Source of the DNA: Stentor coeruleus
Lineage: Eukaryota > Ciliophora > Heterotrichea > Heterotrichida > Stentoridae
Assembly (NCBI GenBank): GCA_001970955.1
Contig: MPUH01000048.1
Location: 1 to 64,000 of the forward strand
DNA: 64,000 nt
Reading direction: 5' to 3'
The position numbers were made by a program, and so were the translations under genes. Under the pieces are notes generated by a model, which worked only from the letters and a program-made list of their open reading frames with translations, searched no databases and was not told where the DNA came from. Numbering within the stretch: position 1 is the stretch's first letter; each line of letters starts with the position of its first letter. Positions 18,635-29,903 of this stretch are shown here, piece after piece.

Positions 18635-19303
18635 TTACACAGGTTTATTGTTTTTATTAAAATCAGGACTAAGTGTGTTAAGAAAAGTAAACTCAACATT
18701 TTTCTGATGCTTTTTTTTTGAACAAGATTTATAAAGTTCACTTTTTGATCTTAGTTGTGGGGTTACAATAGTCATTATAGGGTTTTTTAGCCCTGGTTTA
18801 AGAAGATTTAAAACATCGTTAATGCCAGTTGTCAATGTAGGCCTTTTATCGTTTTTATGATTTTTTTTCTGTGCGAAGAAAACTGATGAAAAGTTGTTTT
18901 TTGTTATTATCGGCAAACGCTGTTTGGGTTCATTTTTTACGAGATGCTTTTCTTTTGTGAAGATTTGCTTGTCGTTTAGGCATATTTTCGCTATTTTGTA
19001 TAACGAAGGGCTTGCTGATGGTAGACCTTTTGGAGGATCACGCTTGTATATTGGTTTTGGTTCTGGGATTTGTAAAGCTTTTTCAGGTTTGGAAGGTGAC
19101 TCTGTAATGCAGTTACTTTGTTTACGTGATTGTGGAATCTTACTAGTAGTTGAAATACTTGAAAAATATTCTAATTCATCATTCCAGCCTGATACTTCTG
19201 GAAGTGAAAAACGAATTCTCTGCATAGCTGAACTATCTTTAAAAGAATACTTTTCGCTTTCTTTTGTTAGTGATGATATCAAATGTAATTCCCCATTCAT
19301 CAT
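18635..19303 (-). CDS. Hypothetical basic protein, 222 aa
   Basis: I do not recognise this protein. It is Ser/Pro/Lys-rich and probably disordered (ESPSKPEKALQIPEPKPIYK, then DPPKGLPSASP), with a Lys-rich C-terminal part (CSKKKHQKNVEF). It lacks membrane segments. An opposite-strand frame (18894-19319) overlaps it, but the minus reading has the amino-acid make-up of the other lineage-specific ciliate proteins here and is preferred. The start MMNGELHL is at 19301-19303. Confidence 0.65.
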   Translation of the reverse strand: MMNGELHLISSLTKESEKYSFKDSSAMQRIRFSLPEVSGWNDELEYFSSISTTSKIPQSRKQSNCITESPSKPEKALQIPEPKPIYKRDPPKGLPSASPSLYKIAKICLNDKQIFTKEKHLVKNEPKQRLPIITKNNFSSVFFAQKKNHKNDKRPTLTTGINDVLNLLKPGLKNPIMTIVTPQLRSKSELYKSCSKKKHQKNVEFTFLNTLSPDFNKNNKPV

Positions 19304-19497
19304 ATTTGGATTACATTGATATCAACATATAAGATATAGTAATTTGTTGGAATTTCATAAGTACAAATCAAGGTATAAATCATAATAAAACTGTTTTAAA
19401 AAAACAAAAATCCGCGATTAGCATTTAAAACTAGGTAAAATCATTTATTAATATAAATTACATGTAGAAGCTAAAAACTATTCAAAATTTTCCTCTT

Positions 19498-21534
19498 TTA
19501 ATCTTGTAATTTTTTAGGAGTCGGTGATCCCTCATCTCTTATAATTCTAGTCAACATATCAATTCTGTTAGCTAAATCTTTTAAAGTGTATATCTGATGT
19601 TTTTCATCTAAATGTTGGCATCTTTTTTCAAACAACTCCTCCACTTTTTTTTTAAACACTTTCACATTAATACCTTCTAATTCCCCATTATTCCTCAACC
19701 TTATAAGTTCCAATATTTCTATAATTGCCTTTTCATTAAGTTTATCCCTTTCAATTGCAACTGTTCTTATTTCTTCCCAAACATTAGGATGTTCATCAAT
19801 AATCTCTTGTAAAACTTGCTTATGCATAATCAACAATTCTGAACTCCTAACACCTTTAGCTGCATATTTTCTAGATATTCCTCTAACAACTTCAATATCC
19901 CCAAAATAACTTCCTCTTTGCATTGATTTCAATATTGTATCTTCTTTTCCAAACACATAACTAATCCTCCCTCTAACAATAAAATAAATCTCATCAGCGA
20001 ATTCTCCTTTTTTATAAACATAATCATTCCTCTCTAAAAACATCGGCTGTAACAAAGGGACAATTGAGGCAATAATACTTTGGTCTTTATCTTTGAAAAA
20101 ACTTATCTCTTTAGCAGCTCCATGATGCATATTAATAGCAACTTCATATCTTAACTGTTTAGGTAATTCATTAAAAATACTCAATTTATCCAACCAAGAA
20201 AAGCCTCTTTTTTCAGCAGAGTATCTTAAAGCATGTTTAAGTTTATTTCTTAAATCTTTGTTTAGATTAGCTTCAACAGAAAACTCATCAATAACAGCTA
20301 ATTTGCTTAAAAGTACATTTTCTTTAGTATCTATTGATGACATCATTGAAGATAAACTTCCAATTGTGAAGGAAAAAAAATATAAGCCACAGATCATCCA
20401 ACTTATACAAATGATTTTTTCTAAGTTTGTGAATCCTGATATATCCCCATAACCAACTGTACATAATGTTGTAAAAGCCCAATATATTGATGTTAAGTAT
20501 TTAGTTCCAATATCTGAGTCTAAATAATCGAGCCTTGTAACCCAAGTATCTGGACCAAAATTATCAAGGCGAGCTGTAAAATACCAGAAACAAGCAGCGA
20601 GGTGTAAGCAAAGGAGAATTGTTATAAAAGATTTTATAAGTCTCATTGCTGAGTTTTTTATTGAAAAATACTCTTGTATAGTTTCGATTATCTCAATTTT
20701 ACTATAATGCTTAAGAAGTTTCAGTAGGCGGGAGATTCTAAAAAGCCTGTAAAGTTTGGGAAGACGTAAAAGTCTGATAAAATTGTTGTAATTGTTCGAA
20801 GTAGACGCAGAACTACTTTTAGAGTTATCCAAAAGTGAAAAGGGGAAAAATGATATAAAATCAATAAGCATCCAGGATTTGAGATAATTCAACAATATGC
20901 TTTTATGACTTGTCACTAAAACATCAGTTTTATCATAATAAGCACTAAAGCAATTGACTAAAAAGTCGAAAAAAAAAAGCCCATCAGTAACTAGGTCCAT
21001 CATATCCCAAACATCACCAGATTGTGAACTTATAAAAGCCATAGCAAAAGGCATTAACGTTACTGTATATACCAAAAGTATTGCTAAAATAAAATTCCAT
21101 ATATTCTTGAATGTATTTCTTGGGTGGATGATATACCAAGGTGTAGGTTCTAAGCAGTTAAATTCACTTACTCCATTGTCAAGAACTCTTGAAGTTTTTC
21201 TTATCATTAAAGGGTTGTCATCTTCTGTTTTTTGTTCATTTTTGTTTTTTTCAGTTTGAAGTAGTCTTTTTAGCACAAACTGGACTCGGATTTTGATTAG
21301 AGCCCTTTTCCATACATCAATGTATTTACCTCCAACTACTGGGATATGTCTTACAGGTCGACAAGAATCTTGCTCTGTATTATTGAATTGATCATTTGGA
21401 ATATCGTCTAAAGGAACTATTTTTTTGTATATAGGAGGCATTGAGCTTGATCGCCTTTTTCTATTATCAGGAATTATTGATAGATACTTTGGCTTAGCCT
21501 TGTCTAGTGAGTTCATTTTTGAGTAAGGCATCAA
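19498..21534 (-). CDS. Voltage/cyclic-nucleotide-gated K+ channel (CNG/HCN/EAG superfamily)
   Basis: This 678-residue protein has a cytoplasmic N terminus, then six membrane segments from about residue 155 to 395. S4 is Arg/Lys-rich (RLLRLPKLYRLFRISRLLKL) and the pore filter reads CTVGYGD (about 357-363), a K+ filter. A C-linker and a cNMP-binding fold follow (about 485-600: FADEIYFIVRGRISYVFG, GSYFGDIEVV). The phosphate-binding RTA motif of true cNMP sites reads RKYAA here, with Lys in place of the key Arg, so ligand binding may be weak or lost, as in EAG/ERG channels. Ciliates carry many such channels that control membrane potential and ciliary or contractile responses. The C-terminal tail is a charged helix. 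Confidence 0.94.
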   Translation of the reverse strand: MMPYSKMNSLDKAKPKYLSIIPDNRKRRSSSMPPIYKKIVPLDDIPNDQFNNTEQDSCRPVRHIPVVGGKYIDVWKRALIKIRVQFVLKRLLQTEKNKNEQKTEDDNPLMIRKTSRVLDNGVSEFNCLEPTPWYIIHPRNTFKNIWNFILAILLVYTVTLMPFAMAFISSQSGDVWDMMDLVTDGLFFFDFLVNCFSAYYDKTDVLVTSHKSILLNYLKSWMLIDFISFFPFSLLDNSKSSSASTSNNYNNFIRLLRLPKLYRLFRISRLLKLLKHYSKIEIIETIQEYFSIKNSAMRLIKSFITILLCLHLAACFWYFTARLDNFGPDTWVTRLDYLDSDIGTKYLTSIYWAFTTLCTVGYGDISGFTNLEKIICISWMICGLYFFSFTIGSLSSMMSSIDTKENVLLSKLAVIDEFSVEANLNKDLRNKLKHALRYSAEKRGFSWLDKLSIFNELPKQLRYEVAINMHHGAAKEISFFKDKDQSIIASIVPLLQPMFLERNDYVYKKGEFADEIYFIVRGRISYVFGKEDTILKSMQRGSYFGDIEVVRGISRKYAAKGVRSSELLIMHKQVLQEIIDEHPNVWEEIRTVAIERDKLNEKAIIEILELIRLRNNGELEGINVKVFKKKVEELFEKRCQHLDEKHQIYTLKDLANRIDMLTRIIRDEGSPTPKKLQD

Positions 21535-22259
21535 ATGCTATGTGGGCCTTACCATTATATGAATAAATTTATATAATTTATATGGAATGAATATTAGTGA
21601 TAGGGTTTGATTATTGGTTGATGAAGAGGTTTTTAAAGAATTTTTAAATTATAGTAGGGATAATATTAAGATTTTTAGATGCTGGCAAATTTCTAGTTTT
21701 GGGTGAAATCATATTTTTTAAATTGTTGAGGTTTTAAGAGCTTTTGTTGATGTGTTAGTTGGGGTTTTTTAATGAATTATAAAAGGTTTTTATTGAATAA
21801 ATAAAAGATTTGAGCAATTGGAAGATTGATATACCACACAAAAAAACTATTATCAGTCACTATTTAAGGATTTATTTTATTATCAAAAATTAAATTATTA
21901 TGAAATTAGGTGAGTTCAGATACATAAGTATAGTAGTATTAAATTTATTTATTTATATTTGAAGTCTTTGAATAAATATTACTACTTGTTAAAGTTATGA
22001 AAATTTAATTTAAACTACCCTCAGTACTATTATACAGATTAATTTGCTATGTTTAATACACAAAGATAATAAAAAATCATCGTTCTAGTTAAATTTTTAA
22101 TTATTCACTTGCATCTTCAATAAGTATATATAAAATTAATTGTAAATTACATTTAACATAATGATCTCATCATAATCTTAGTCAATATAAACACTATAAT
22201 CACAACCAAAGAAATTTATTCTCTTTACAAATTAAATCTTACTATTTCATAAAAGTAAT
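21535..22259. other. Intergenic
   Basis: 5' flank of the K+ channel (G/T-rich on the + strand near the gene, hence A/C-rich on the sense strand), then 3' flank of the MFS gene. No gene, RNA or clear repeat seen. Confidence 0.5.
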
Positions 22260-23486
22260 TTAATTAACTTGAACATTCAAAACACTCTTCATAGAGCTTG
22301 CAACACTTTCATTAACTTCTTTATATTTTTCAATTAGTATTTCTCTATAAATCATAATCAAAAGTACAAAAGACAAAGTGCACAATCCCACTCCTAACCA
22401 AATCCCTGAAACCATTGCAAATGAATCAAAATATACCATTGGATAAGTATATACAACCGATAATGCTTGGGCAATTAGATATATCATATTTGTAGATATA
22501 GACTCTGGAACATGTCTATTTTGATCTACAACAGCTTGTATACCAAGAGGCATAATCCCATATAGTCCAAGTCCACAGAACCCAGCTCCAATAACATCAG
22601 CTATAGGAAAATCTGCTAAAGCACCCCAAAATCCTATACCAAATATAGAAAAAGCAGCAAATATCCTTATAGGATTAACAAAATTCTTAGTTTTTAGGAC
22701 TACAATTGAAGTTAAAAGTCCTCCTGTTGTCCCTCCTATATACATACTGAATCCTATCCACCCAGATTGCTTCTCTGTTATACCGAAAGGTTCTAAGATT
22801 TGATAAATTATCCCGGTTATAGCATATGCGACTCCTAGTGCAGAACTTATAAGAATGATTAAGATTACAAGGTATTTATCTTTCATTGCAAGTCTCAATT
22901 CGAGTTTGAAATTAGTATTTTCTTCAGTAACAACTTTTATATTTCTTGATAATATAACATTAAGTATTCCAGATAAAGTCATATAAGCTGCTTGAGATAA
23001 AAGTAAATTCTGTATGTTTTGAAAATATGGAGCTATAACTAATCCATATGCAGCTCCTAAAAGTGAGCTTGTGCTTGCTATTGCTACTGTAATAGGTCTT
23101 TCTTTTTCTTCAAACCATACCTTAGCTAAAACAGCGCATCCAGGAAGAGTCATTGAGTTCATTGCCCCTACAAGTGTCTGACCCAAAAGTGCGATAGCAA
23201 CATTACGTTCTGCTAATACTCGAACCCATACACCTATTACTGAGATAACAAATGCAAGCATCATAGTCCAGTAATACGATCTTCTAAACAAAACACTTGA
23301 GAGAGGTGCCATAGGAAATTGCATGATTAAAAAAGATAAAGAGAAAAGATTTAGTACTGCTGCATGGATTGAATAATAAGATTCGCTTTTTTTGGTTATT
23401 GAAGCAAATGTTATCCAAATTGATCCACCTGACCATTGAAGAAAGCAGTAGAGGAAAAGCATTATCCACCTTTTTTTCTCAATCAT
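22260..23486 (-). CDS. MFS transporter, FLVCR-like (heme/choline exporter group)
   Basis: This 408-residue protein has about twelve hydrophobic segments. The first segment and loop (KKRWIMLFLYCFLQWSGGSI) and the block LLGQTLVGAMNSMTLPGCA followed by VWFEEKERPITVAIASTSSL resemble FLVCR1/2 and DIRC2, where WFxxxER marks the cytoplasmic loop after segment 4. FLVCR proteins move choline, ethanolamine or heme across plasma, ER or mitochondrial membranes; the substrate here is open. The protein is shorter than human FLVCR1 (about 555), lacking its long termini. The start is the first ATG (MIEKKRWIM). The neighbouring genes do not suggest a substrate. Confidence 0.85.
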   Translation of the reverse strand: MIEKKRWIMLFLYCFLQWSGGSIWITFASITKKSESYYSIHAAVLNLFSLSFLIMQFPMAPLSSVLFRRSYYWTMMLAFVISVIGVWVRVLAERNVAIALLGQTLVGAMNSMTLPGCAVLAKVWFEEKERPITVAIASTSSLLGAAYGLVIAPYFQNIQNLLLSQAAYMTLSGILNVILSRNIKVVTEENTNFKLELRLAMKDKYLVILIILISSALGVAYAITGIIYQILEPFGITEKQSGWIGFSMYIGGTTGGLLTSIVVLKTKNFVNPIRIFAAFSIFGIGFWGALADFPIADVIGAGFCGLGLYGIMPLGIQAVVDQNRHVPESISTNMIYLIAQALSVVYTYPMVYFDSFAMVSGIWLGVGLCTLSFVLLIMIYREILIEKYKEVNESVASSMKSVLNVQVN

Positions 23487-24176
23487 TTATATGGCCTAGA
23501 TACTAATAGATAATTGGTAATAGCATTTAATTTGTAAGACAAAAAATAATTTGATAAATTAAGCTGTATAAATATTGCAAATAAAAAGTCCCGAAAATGA
23601 TAAATTGCTGTTAATTGAATGTTTTATATTAGGTGAAATAAGTTTTATAGCAAAAATATTTTTTTTATAATGTTTTGGTTTTTATTTTGACAAAACAGAA
23701 GGTTTTTACTTGCAAATTTAGATTAATTATAGTTTTCTCACACTTACATGATTTTAGTATAATATAAGGTTAATGAGCTGCTAGATCTGCTTTCATATCA
23801 TCTATGAGAACTTTATTATTAAAAATAAAAATTTGATAATGCTCGAGGTAATAAATAAGTCATTTCAAGACTAATTTTGTGAAAATTAACTATTTAAAAT
23901 AAGGAAGGAAAAATAAAAATTTGAATTTGTATATTTTTTTGATAATATAGCATAGATTTATAATCGATTAAGACATAAATTATCATAATTATTGCCAGCA
24001 ATTTGTAAATAGGAAAATAATAACAGTATAACTCATTTTTTATGTTTCGCATTATATATATTTTGCAATTTGTATTATAATGATATTGAATGAAATTTAT
24101 TTATAGAATATCAATTTTTTTCATTAAAGTATAAGTTTAAATCATAGTTATATCTTATTGAAAATAATCCTAAATT
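23487..24176. other. Intergenic, divergent 5' flanks
   Basis: Very AT-rich spacer between divergent genes. No ORF or RNA gene that I can support. Confidence 0.5.
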
Positions 24177-26189
24177 ATGGTAGAAAATCCCTCTAAACTA
24201 AAAAACCTCAGCTTAGAAAACTCTAGTAAAATCTAATCAGAACAAGAACTTGAAGAAAATATAAAAAAACCTACAAACAAGTACCTTCGCCGTAATATAT
24301 CAGAGAAACTTTATGACCTAAACACAGGGTATAAGGTAGTTTTAATTTAGGATTCATTTCCAAGTAAAAACAACCAAACTTTAGAAGAAAATTTGAATTC
24401 GATATCCTTACCTTATATAATCCCAAGTGATCTAATCCCAAAGCCTAAAAAAGTGTGGATATCAAAATCTAAATCTGGCTTAGAAATATTTCACCTTCAA
24501 AAAAAAGCTTTAGCCAAATTAATAATACCAAATTGTCCTTCTGATGCTCCATTTGGTATAGGTTTAAACATATTCAAAACCCTAAGCGAAATCGTATCTA
24601 CAAGAAAATTATCTATACAAATACCTGAAACTCTTGTTTATGGATATGGATTTGAAAACCCAACATTATTATATACTGATATAAAACAAGGCATACAAGT
24701 AATACCAAAAATATCAGCCCAAAGCTTTGAGATTTTCCTTAAAATCCTTTCAAGCCAAAGAACATTAACAAATAGTGTCACAGGCCCATTAGCTTTAGGT
24801 AAATGCCCCAATAGTCAATTTAATAAACTTTATATGAGGGAAAATGAACTTAAACAAGAATTCAAAAATATCCACAAAACTGATGTTGTAATTCAAAGAT
24901 ATATAGTATCTAAAGGTAATATGTGTAGTAAATATCGTGTAGTACTTCATGAAGATGATATAAAAGTGTTTAAAATAAGCAACAAAGTGAGGTTTGATAG
25001 AAGTGAATATGAAAAAAAACAAGAATATGAAAGTAAACCAGCAACAGAAACTTCATTTGTAAAATCCCCAGTTGCAATTCCCCGTAATGAAAAAAAATCA
25101 TATCAAGGAACAAGTTTAAAAGCTGAACTTGTTAGAAAATTAACTTCAAAATCAGAACTTTTCACAAAACTTAGTATTAGTTCCCAAAAGGAAAAAAAAT
25201 ATGAAACCCTTGAAGAGTTTATGAATAGTATACCTTTATTACAAATTAAATATAATATTGAGAATTTATATACCCAATTATCAAAACCAAAATCAAGGAA
25301 TACTGATACATTTGAAAATTTATCTGAAGATATTGTTAATGGGAAAATTTCTAATAAATTAAGAAGTATGTTTTGTACTGATACAAAAAACATTGAAGCG
25401 ACTAATATTATTGAATTAAAATCGCAAAAAATTATCAATAATCTTGGTCCTTTGTGTAGATTTATAAAAAAAGTTTTGGATTTATCATTTCTTGTTAAGA
25501 GTAATTTGAAAATTTCTGAGATGATTTGTGACTTTGCTGAAGATGCTGATAAAAAAATATATTTTTTACAGGTTAAGCATGTAAAATGTAAAAGTATTAA
25601 TTATGCTCCATTGAAAAATATAAAATTATCGAATAAATTTGTATGTCCTGGGGAACATTGTTATGATAAACCTCATTCATTACAGACTGAATTATTTGCC
25701 CAGAGTATACTTCTTCCTACAAAAAAAGTTACACCTAATAAATGTAAAATTTTACTTGGGACTATATTGGGAGAAAAATTTGATTTGATAAAAAATCATA
25801 AACATATAAACCCTAGGCTTTTTGAAAGAGTTAGAGTATGTGAAAATTGCTTTCACTTTTATAATGATAAAAATGAACGAAGGGTTTTTGAGAATAAAAG
25901 TGTTGGGAAAATACAGCATAATTTTAATGATATTCAAGATGATGAGGAGGAAGAAATTATACCTATGGAGGAAAATGTTAGGAAATTTAATTTACGCAGA
26001 GAGAAAAGCTATATGGGAATGCTAGGGGCAAAACTGTATAAGTTTCAGAAGGAAATGCTTAGTAAAATTACAGCTAGTCCACTTAAGCCTGTAATAAAAA
26101 AGGAGCTTACGGTTTTTGATTGTAAGAAGAGGATGATAGATAAAGCAATCCATTATGATGATTTTATTAAGAGTTCTTTTGTAGAGTAA
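24177..26189 (+). CDS. Hypothetical protein, three exons, 660 aa
   Basis: The ATG at 24177 begins a 660-codon frame after removal of two 15-nt introns, 24226-24240 and 24336-24350. Exon 1 reads MVENPSKLKNLSLENS; exon 3 carries most of the protein. I recognise no catalytic domain. The N-terminal 200 residues look folded (TLVYGYGFENPTLLYTDIKQ, then SAQSFEIFLKIL). The middle is Lys/Ser-rich. About residues 465-560 hold paired cysteines and histidines (CPGEHCYDKPH, then VRVCENCFHFYND), possibly a zinc site. There is no membrane segment. It may be ciliate- or cilium-specific; that is a guess. Sense codons shift from A/C-rich to G/T-rich along the gene. Confidence 0.85.
24226..24240 (+). other. 15-nt intron
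   Basis: gtaaaatctaatcag; joins exon 1 (ending TCT A) to AA CAA GAA. It interrupts the frame with a TAA. Confidence 0.9.
24336..24350 (+). other. 15-nt intron
   Basis: gtagttttaatttag, between the codons AAG and GAT; contains in-frame TAG. Confidence 0.9.
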
Positions 26190-26447
26190 GATTTCGAAAT
26201 AAGGTGCTTGAATTTAATAATTAATTTAGTTATAAGATAATGCTTATAATAAATCTATTCATTAAAATGATATGTATTTTTATTATTAGTTTAAATATTT
26301 AGATTCCTTTAAATTGTAGCTCATACATATTTTTACAGTTAAGTTAATCAATATATAATTTCCTGCCCTTATAATAATTTATATAAGATATGCTTTCATC
26401 GTAGTTACATTCCAATTTCCAAAACTAATAACCTAAACTTAACTAAA

Positions 26448-27491
26448 CTAAACCACAGGGAAAGCTGGGGACATTTGAACTCCACAAATGCCTGCTCCAG
26501 AAACAATAGCTAACTGTATATATCCACCTTCTCCCCATCCAGTACCCCATGAATTCTTAACAAGCCAATAAGGAGGATTAGCACTAACATCATAACCAAC
26601 AGCAAGAACAGCATGATCAAGATTGTTTCCACAATTAGGATCATTGACAACACCTCCTCCATAAGATTGCCAATCAGGTCCATCAGCTTCAACAAGTACA
26701 CTAATTGGTTGTTGAGCTACAGCTGAGGCAAGAGCATCACTATCATTTTGAGCAACATCATCATAATTACTTATAGTTGCTGCAATTTGAGAAGCAGCAG
26801 CACTATTACAATATTGATCTTGAGCTTCATAAGGATAATTGCTTTCACTAGTAATACCCCCATTGTCAATAATATATTGCATAGCTACAGTTGGCCATCC
26901 ACCATCACAACCATAATTACCATCTGAACAGTCAACAAGTTGTTGTTCAGAAAGAGAAACAAGTTGGTGTCCAGCAATATACCAAGCACCTTCAACAGCT
27001 CCTGTTGTAGAGAAAGCCCAGCATGAACCGCATTGTCCTTGATCTTTAACTCCAGTGACAGCACCTTTACTAACCCAATCGAAAGAACTTGGATAATCTA
27101 TGATTTTAGCTTCGATGTTTTTAGGTTCAACAGGGTAATTGAAAGGAGTGTATTTAGCTTTGAACTCAGCATTAGTTAAATCTGTGAAAGCATTTACACC
27201 AAGGTACCATGATTTTTTCATAGAGTTATGGATGCGAATATATCCTATATTGTCTCTCCATGCTCTAAATCTGGTGATGTATTCTTCAATGGTTTTGTAT
27301 TCCTTGTTGAAGGTCTGGATGTAAGATTGGAATTCTTCTTCATCTAAAGTGCTTTGCTCAAGGAGGAATGATGAGGGGTGGGTTGCATAGACGGTATATG
27401 CTATGCCAATAATGGCTGCTAGACCAATCAATCCGATGTAAAGCCCTTTTCTGCTTTTTTTGGGAGTGATATTTAGATACCCTTTTTCCAT
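26448..27491 (-). CDS. Papain-family (C1A) cysteine protease, cathepsin L-like, with N-terminal signal-anchor
   Basis: This is a 347-residue precursor. Residues about 17-36 form a single hydrophobic segment after a short basic tail (signal-anchor or uncleaved signal). Residues 53-113 are an I29 inhibitor prodomain ([20 protein letters not shown], then [13 protein letters not shown]). The mature enzyme begins near residue 130. Catalytic Gln151, Cys157 ([11 protein letters not shown]), His293 ([10 protein letters not shown]) and Asn313 ([12 protein letters not shown]) are all present, with the usual disulfide cysteines. It degrades proteins in lysosomes or food vacuoles. No extra C-terminal granulin domain follows. 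A diverged copy of its upstream region lies at about 27684-27880. Confidence 0.96.
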   Translation of the reverse strand: MEKGYLNITPKKSRKGLYIGLIGLAAIIGIAYTVYATHPSSFLLEQSTLDEEEFQSYIQTFNKEYKTIEEYITRFRAWRDNIGYIRIHNSMKKSWYLGVNAFTDLTNAEFKAKYTPFNYPVEPKNIEAKIIDYPSSFDWVSKGAVTGVKDQGQCGSCWAFSTTGAVEGAWYIAGHQLVSLSEQQLVDCSDGNYGCDGGWPTVAMQYIIDNGGITSESNYPYEAQDQYCNSAAASQIAATISNYDDVAQNDSDALASAVAQQPISVLVEADGPDWQSYGGGVVNDPNCGNNLDHAVLAVGYDVSANPPYWLVKNSWGTGWGEGGYIQLAIVSGAGICGVQMSPAFPVV

Positions 27492-27880
27492 TTAAATTAT
27501 TTCAACAGGTTATTTAAAGTATTATTTGATGATAGTTGACTATGAAAAATTAGGTTTTTTTAGAAAGCTTTTTTTGGGTTGGTTAGAGTTTGGGCTTTAT
27601 TTGTGTAAGAATAAGGAGTGAAAATTTTTTGGAGGTTTAGGTAGAAGGAGGACTGATGGGTCTGATAAAAAGCCCCTTTATACCTATTTTTCCTATTTAA
27701 ATTATTTCAACAGATAATTTTATGTGCTTTTTTGTGAGGGTTGGGTTTATGGAATTAGGGTTTTTTGAAAGGTTATGATGATTAATTGGATTTTTATAGT
27801 TTGGATGGTTTATTATATAAAAATAAAGAATGTTTTTTGAAAATAAGGTAGAAAGGTAATAGGACTGTGCTAATGAAAAT
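27480..27880. repeat. Diverged tandem duplication of the protease 5' region
   Basis: Copy 1 is about 27480-27661 and copy 2 about 27684-27880. A 19-nt block (atttaaattatttcaacag) is identical at 27490-27508 and 27695-27713. Similar words follow in the same order (tatgaaaaattaggttt / tatggaattagggtttt; ggtagaaggaggactgatg / ggtagaaaggtaataggact). In copy 2 the position matching the protease ATG is ATAGG. It looks like a duplicated promoter plus the first codons, with the gene body absent. Confidence 0.6.
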
Positions 27881-29903
27881 TTAGAAAGAGCTCACAGATA
27901 TGGTTATTTTGGTTTTTAGTTCTTGAAAAATAAAATTATTTTGGGTTTTTAGCTATGGATTATTATTTTAAGTATCTATTCACCAAAACAGCTTTAATAA
28001 ACAAATTTTTCATCAGCAATATCAAATCATTTATTACAACTATAGATATTAACAGTTTCTCTAATTTCATTTTCTATAGAATAATAATAATAAAATTTTA
28101 GTATATTTTTAAAGTAATCATAGTATGAGAAATATTTTTCAAGTGGTTATTAATATAAAGATTTTGATTATAATTAGATTGATCTAAATTGATTTTTAGC
28201 ACTTCTAGATTTACTAAGAGTTTTTATAAAATCATATAATTCTAAATTGATGTTTCTAATAAAAGTTATTTTAAGTGTTCTTTTATAGTGTCAAATGAGG
28301 TAATAGAAACAAAAAAATTACCCAAACTAAATTTTTGTCTGAATCTTATTTTGTTTTTATTTCTGTCACTATTAAATTAAGATTAAGTTTCTGGTATTTT
28401 TTAATATGCTTATCTTATTTTATTTTCTTGTTATCTTTATTTATATTGCCCTTATATAATAAACTGATAAGATAGAATTAGGTAGTATTTATTATAGACA
28501 GCCACTACAATCTTTTTGAATAGAGTTTTAGCATTAAAAATACCATAAAAAATCTTAAGTCCTTTTACAGCATGAGCTTTTAGTGCATTTTAATATATTT
28601 GCTAGTTATTTTTTCTATAAAATTCGTATTTTTTACCATAAAAGAAACAATTCATTTACTGATAAATTATATTTTTCAAGACAGTAATCGATAAAAATTG
28701 TTTACCTAGATCAAAGAAAGTAAATGATTTATTTTATAAGCCATTTAAATCCAAAATTTACTTGGAAATGAATGCCATAAAAGGATATATTTCTATTAAT
28801 CCCCATACTCTATTATCAGCTTAATAAACATTTAGGCTAAGCTTTAAGAATGTCCTGTAGTTCTTGTAGTCCTTTACAAGAAAATCAAAAAATGAATTCA
28901 CTTGTGGGATAATTTGGAAATAAAACTTTGTATCTAAATAATCTATGATTTCTATCCATAGATATTTTCTTATAATCTTGAATTTAGGGGTTCTTTTAAG
29001 GTACTATTTCGATTTATTTTTTGTGGTTTACACTTTGTTCGTTTACTAAAACTTTTTCTTTAGTTTATGATTCATTTTTATAAGTCTAAGAGTATCTAAG
29101 CTATACAATTACCGAATTTCAGCTAAGAAAGATTCAAATTGTTTTATATATTGAATGTATACCTTATACTTAAAGTTTATAAACTATAATTAAAATAAAA
29201 TTCTAGATAACTTGTTTTTATTCAGGATATTTAAAGGCTTATATAAAAAATTATTAATTTCTCATGTATTATATTTTATTTAAAAATTCAACTTTGTTTC
29301 GTTTTCTAACACCTAAAAAATATTCTTTCTTAACAACGGTGAAACTTATAATTTGGGTGTACATAATTATATCTCTAGTATCAAATCAGATTTAAGTCAA
29401 TAAATATTGTATTTTTTATCTTCTCATAACATTACTTTATATATAAAATTCAATACCCCCAACAAATTTATCTAAATAAAATCGCCTATAGCCTTAATAT
29501 CTACTATCAAAATACCCTATACTCTATTATCACTATTTTAAAAAAATCAAACCTTATATAACAAAATCTCCTTAAACCAAAAAAAACCCCTCTGCCATGA
29601 TTTCCTAATACAAAATTCTAATAATCATCTAACCAAAAACTAAACCTTATATCAAACAGTAAATTTATTCAAATAAAAAAAAAAAACCATTCCCAATACC
29701 TAACGCAAACTCTTTTCGAATACCCTAAAAGTTCTATTCTCAAATCTTCAACTCTCAAAACCTAATTTTCACAAACTCAAAAAATCATCTGTTATTTCCT
29801 ATTCTAACATTGAAAATTTCTTATAAAAGCAATCAAAAACTTTATATAAAAGCTTTAAGTCTCAACAAATCAACTAGATTTGCCCATATTCTAAGTAAAA
29901 TAA
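27492..29903. other. Long gene-poor region (2.4 kb)
   Basis: The longest stretch without a supported gene. The left 400 bp hold the protease 5' flank and its diverged duplicate. The middle is very AT-rich with no ORF above about 60 codons. The right 450 bp (about 29440-29900) are strongly C/A-rich and G-poor on the + strand, as expected for the 5' flank of the NF-YA gene. No tRNA, rRNA or transposon ends seen. Confidence 0.55.

Noticed and set aside
18894-19319. 141-codon plus-strand frame opposite the 222-residue gene
   Set aside because: Cys/Phe-rich reading typical of an antisense shadow; the minus frame resembles other proteins here.
28852-28914. 20-codon ORF beginning MSCSSCSPLQENQ in the gene-poor region
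   Set aside because: Too short, no intron extends it, and nothing supports expression.
27492-29903. tRNA, rRNA or retroelement in the long spacer
   Set aside because: No tRNA B-box-like word in a cloverleaf context, no reverse transcriptase or integrase reading, and no terminal repeats seen by eye.
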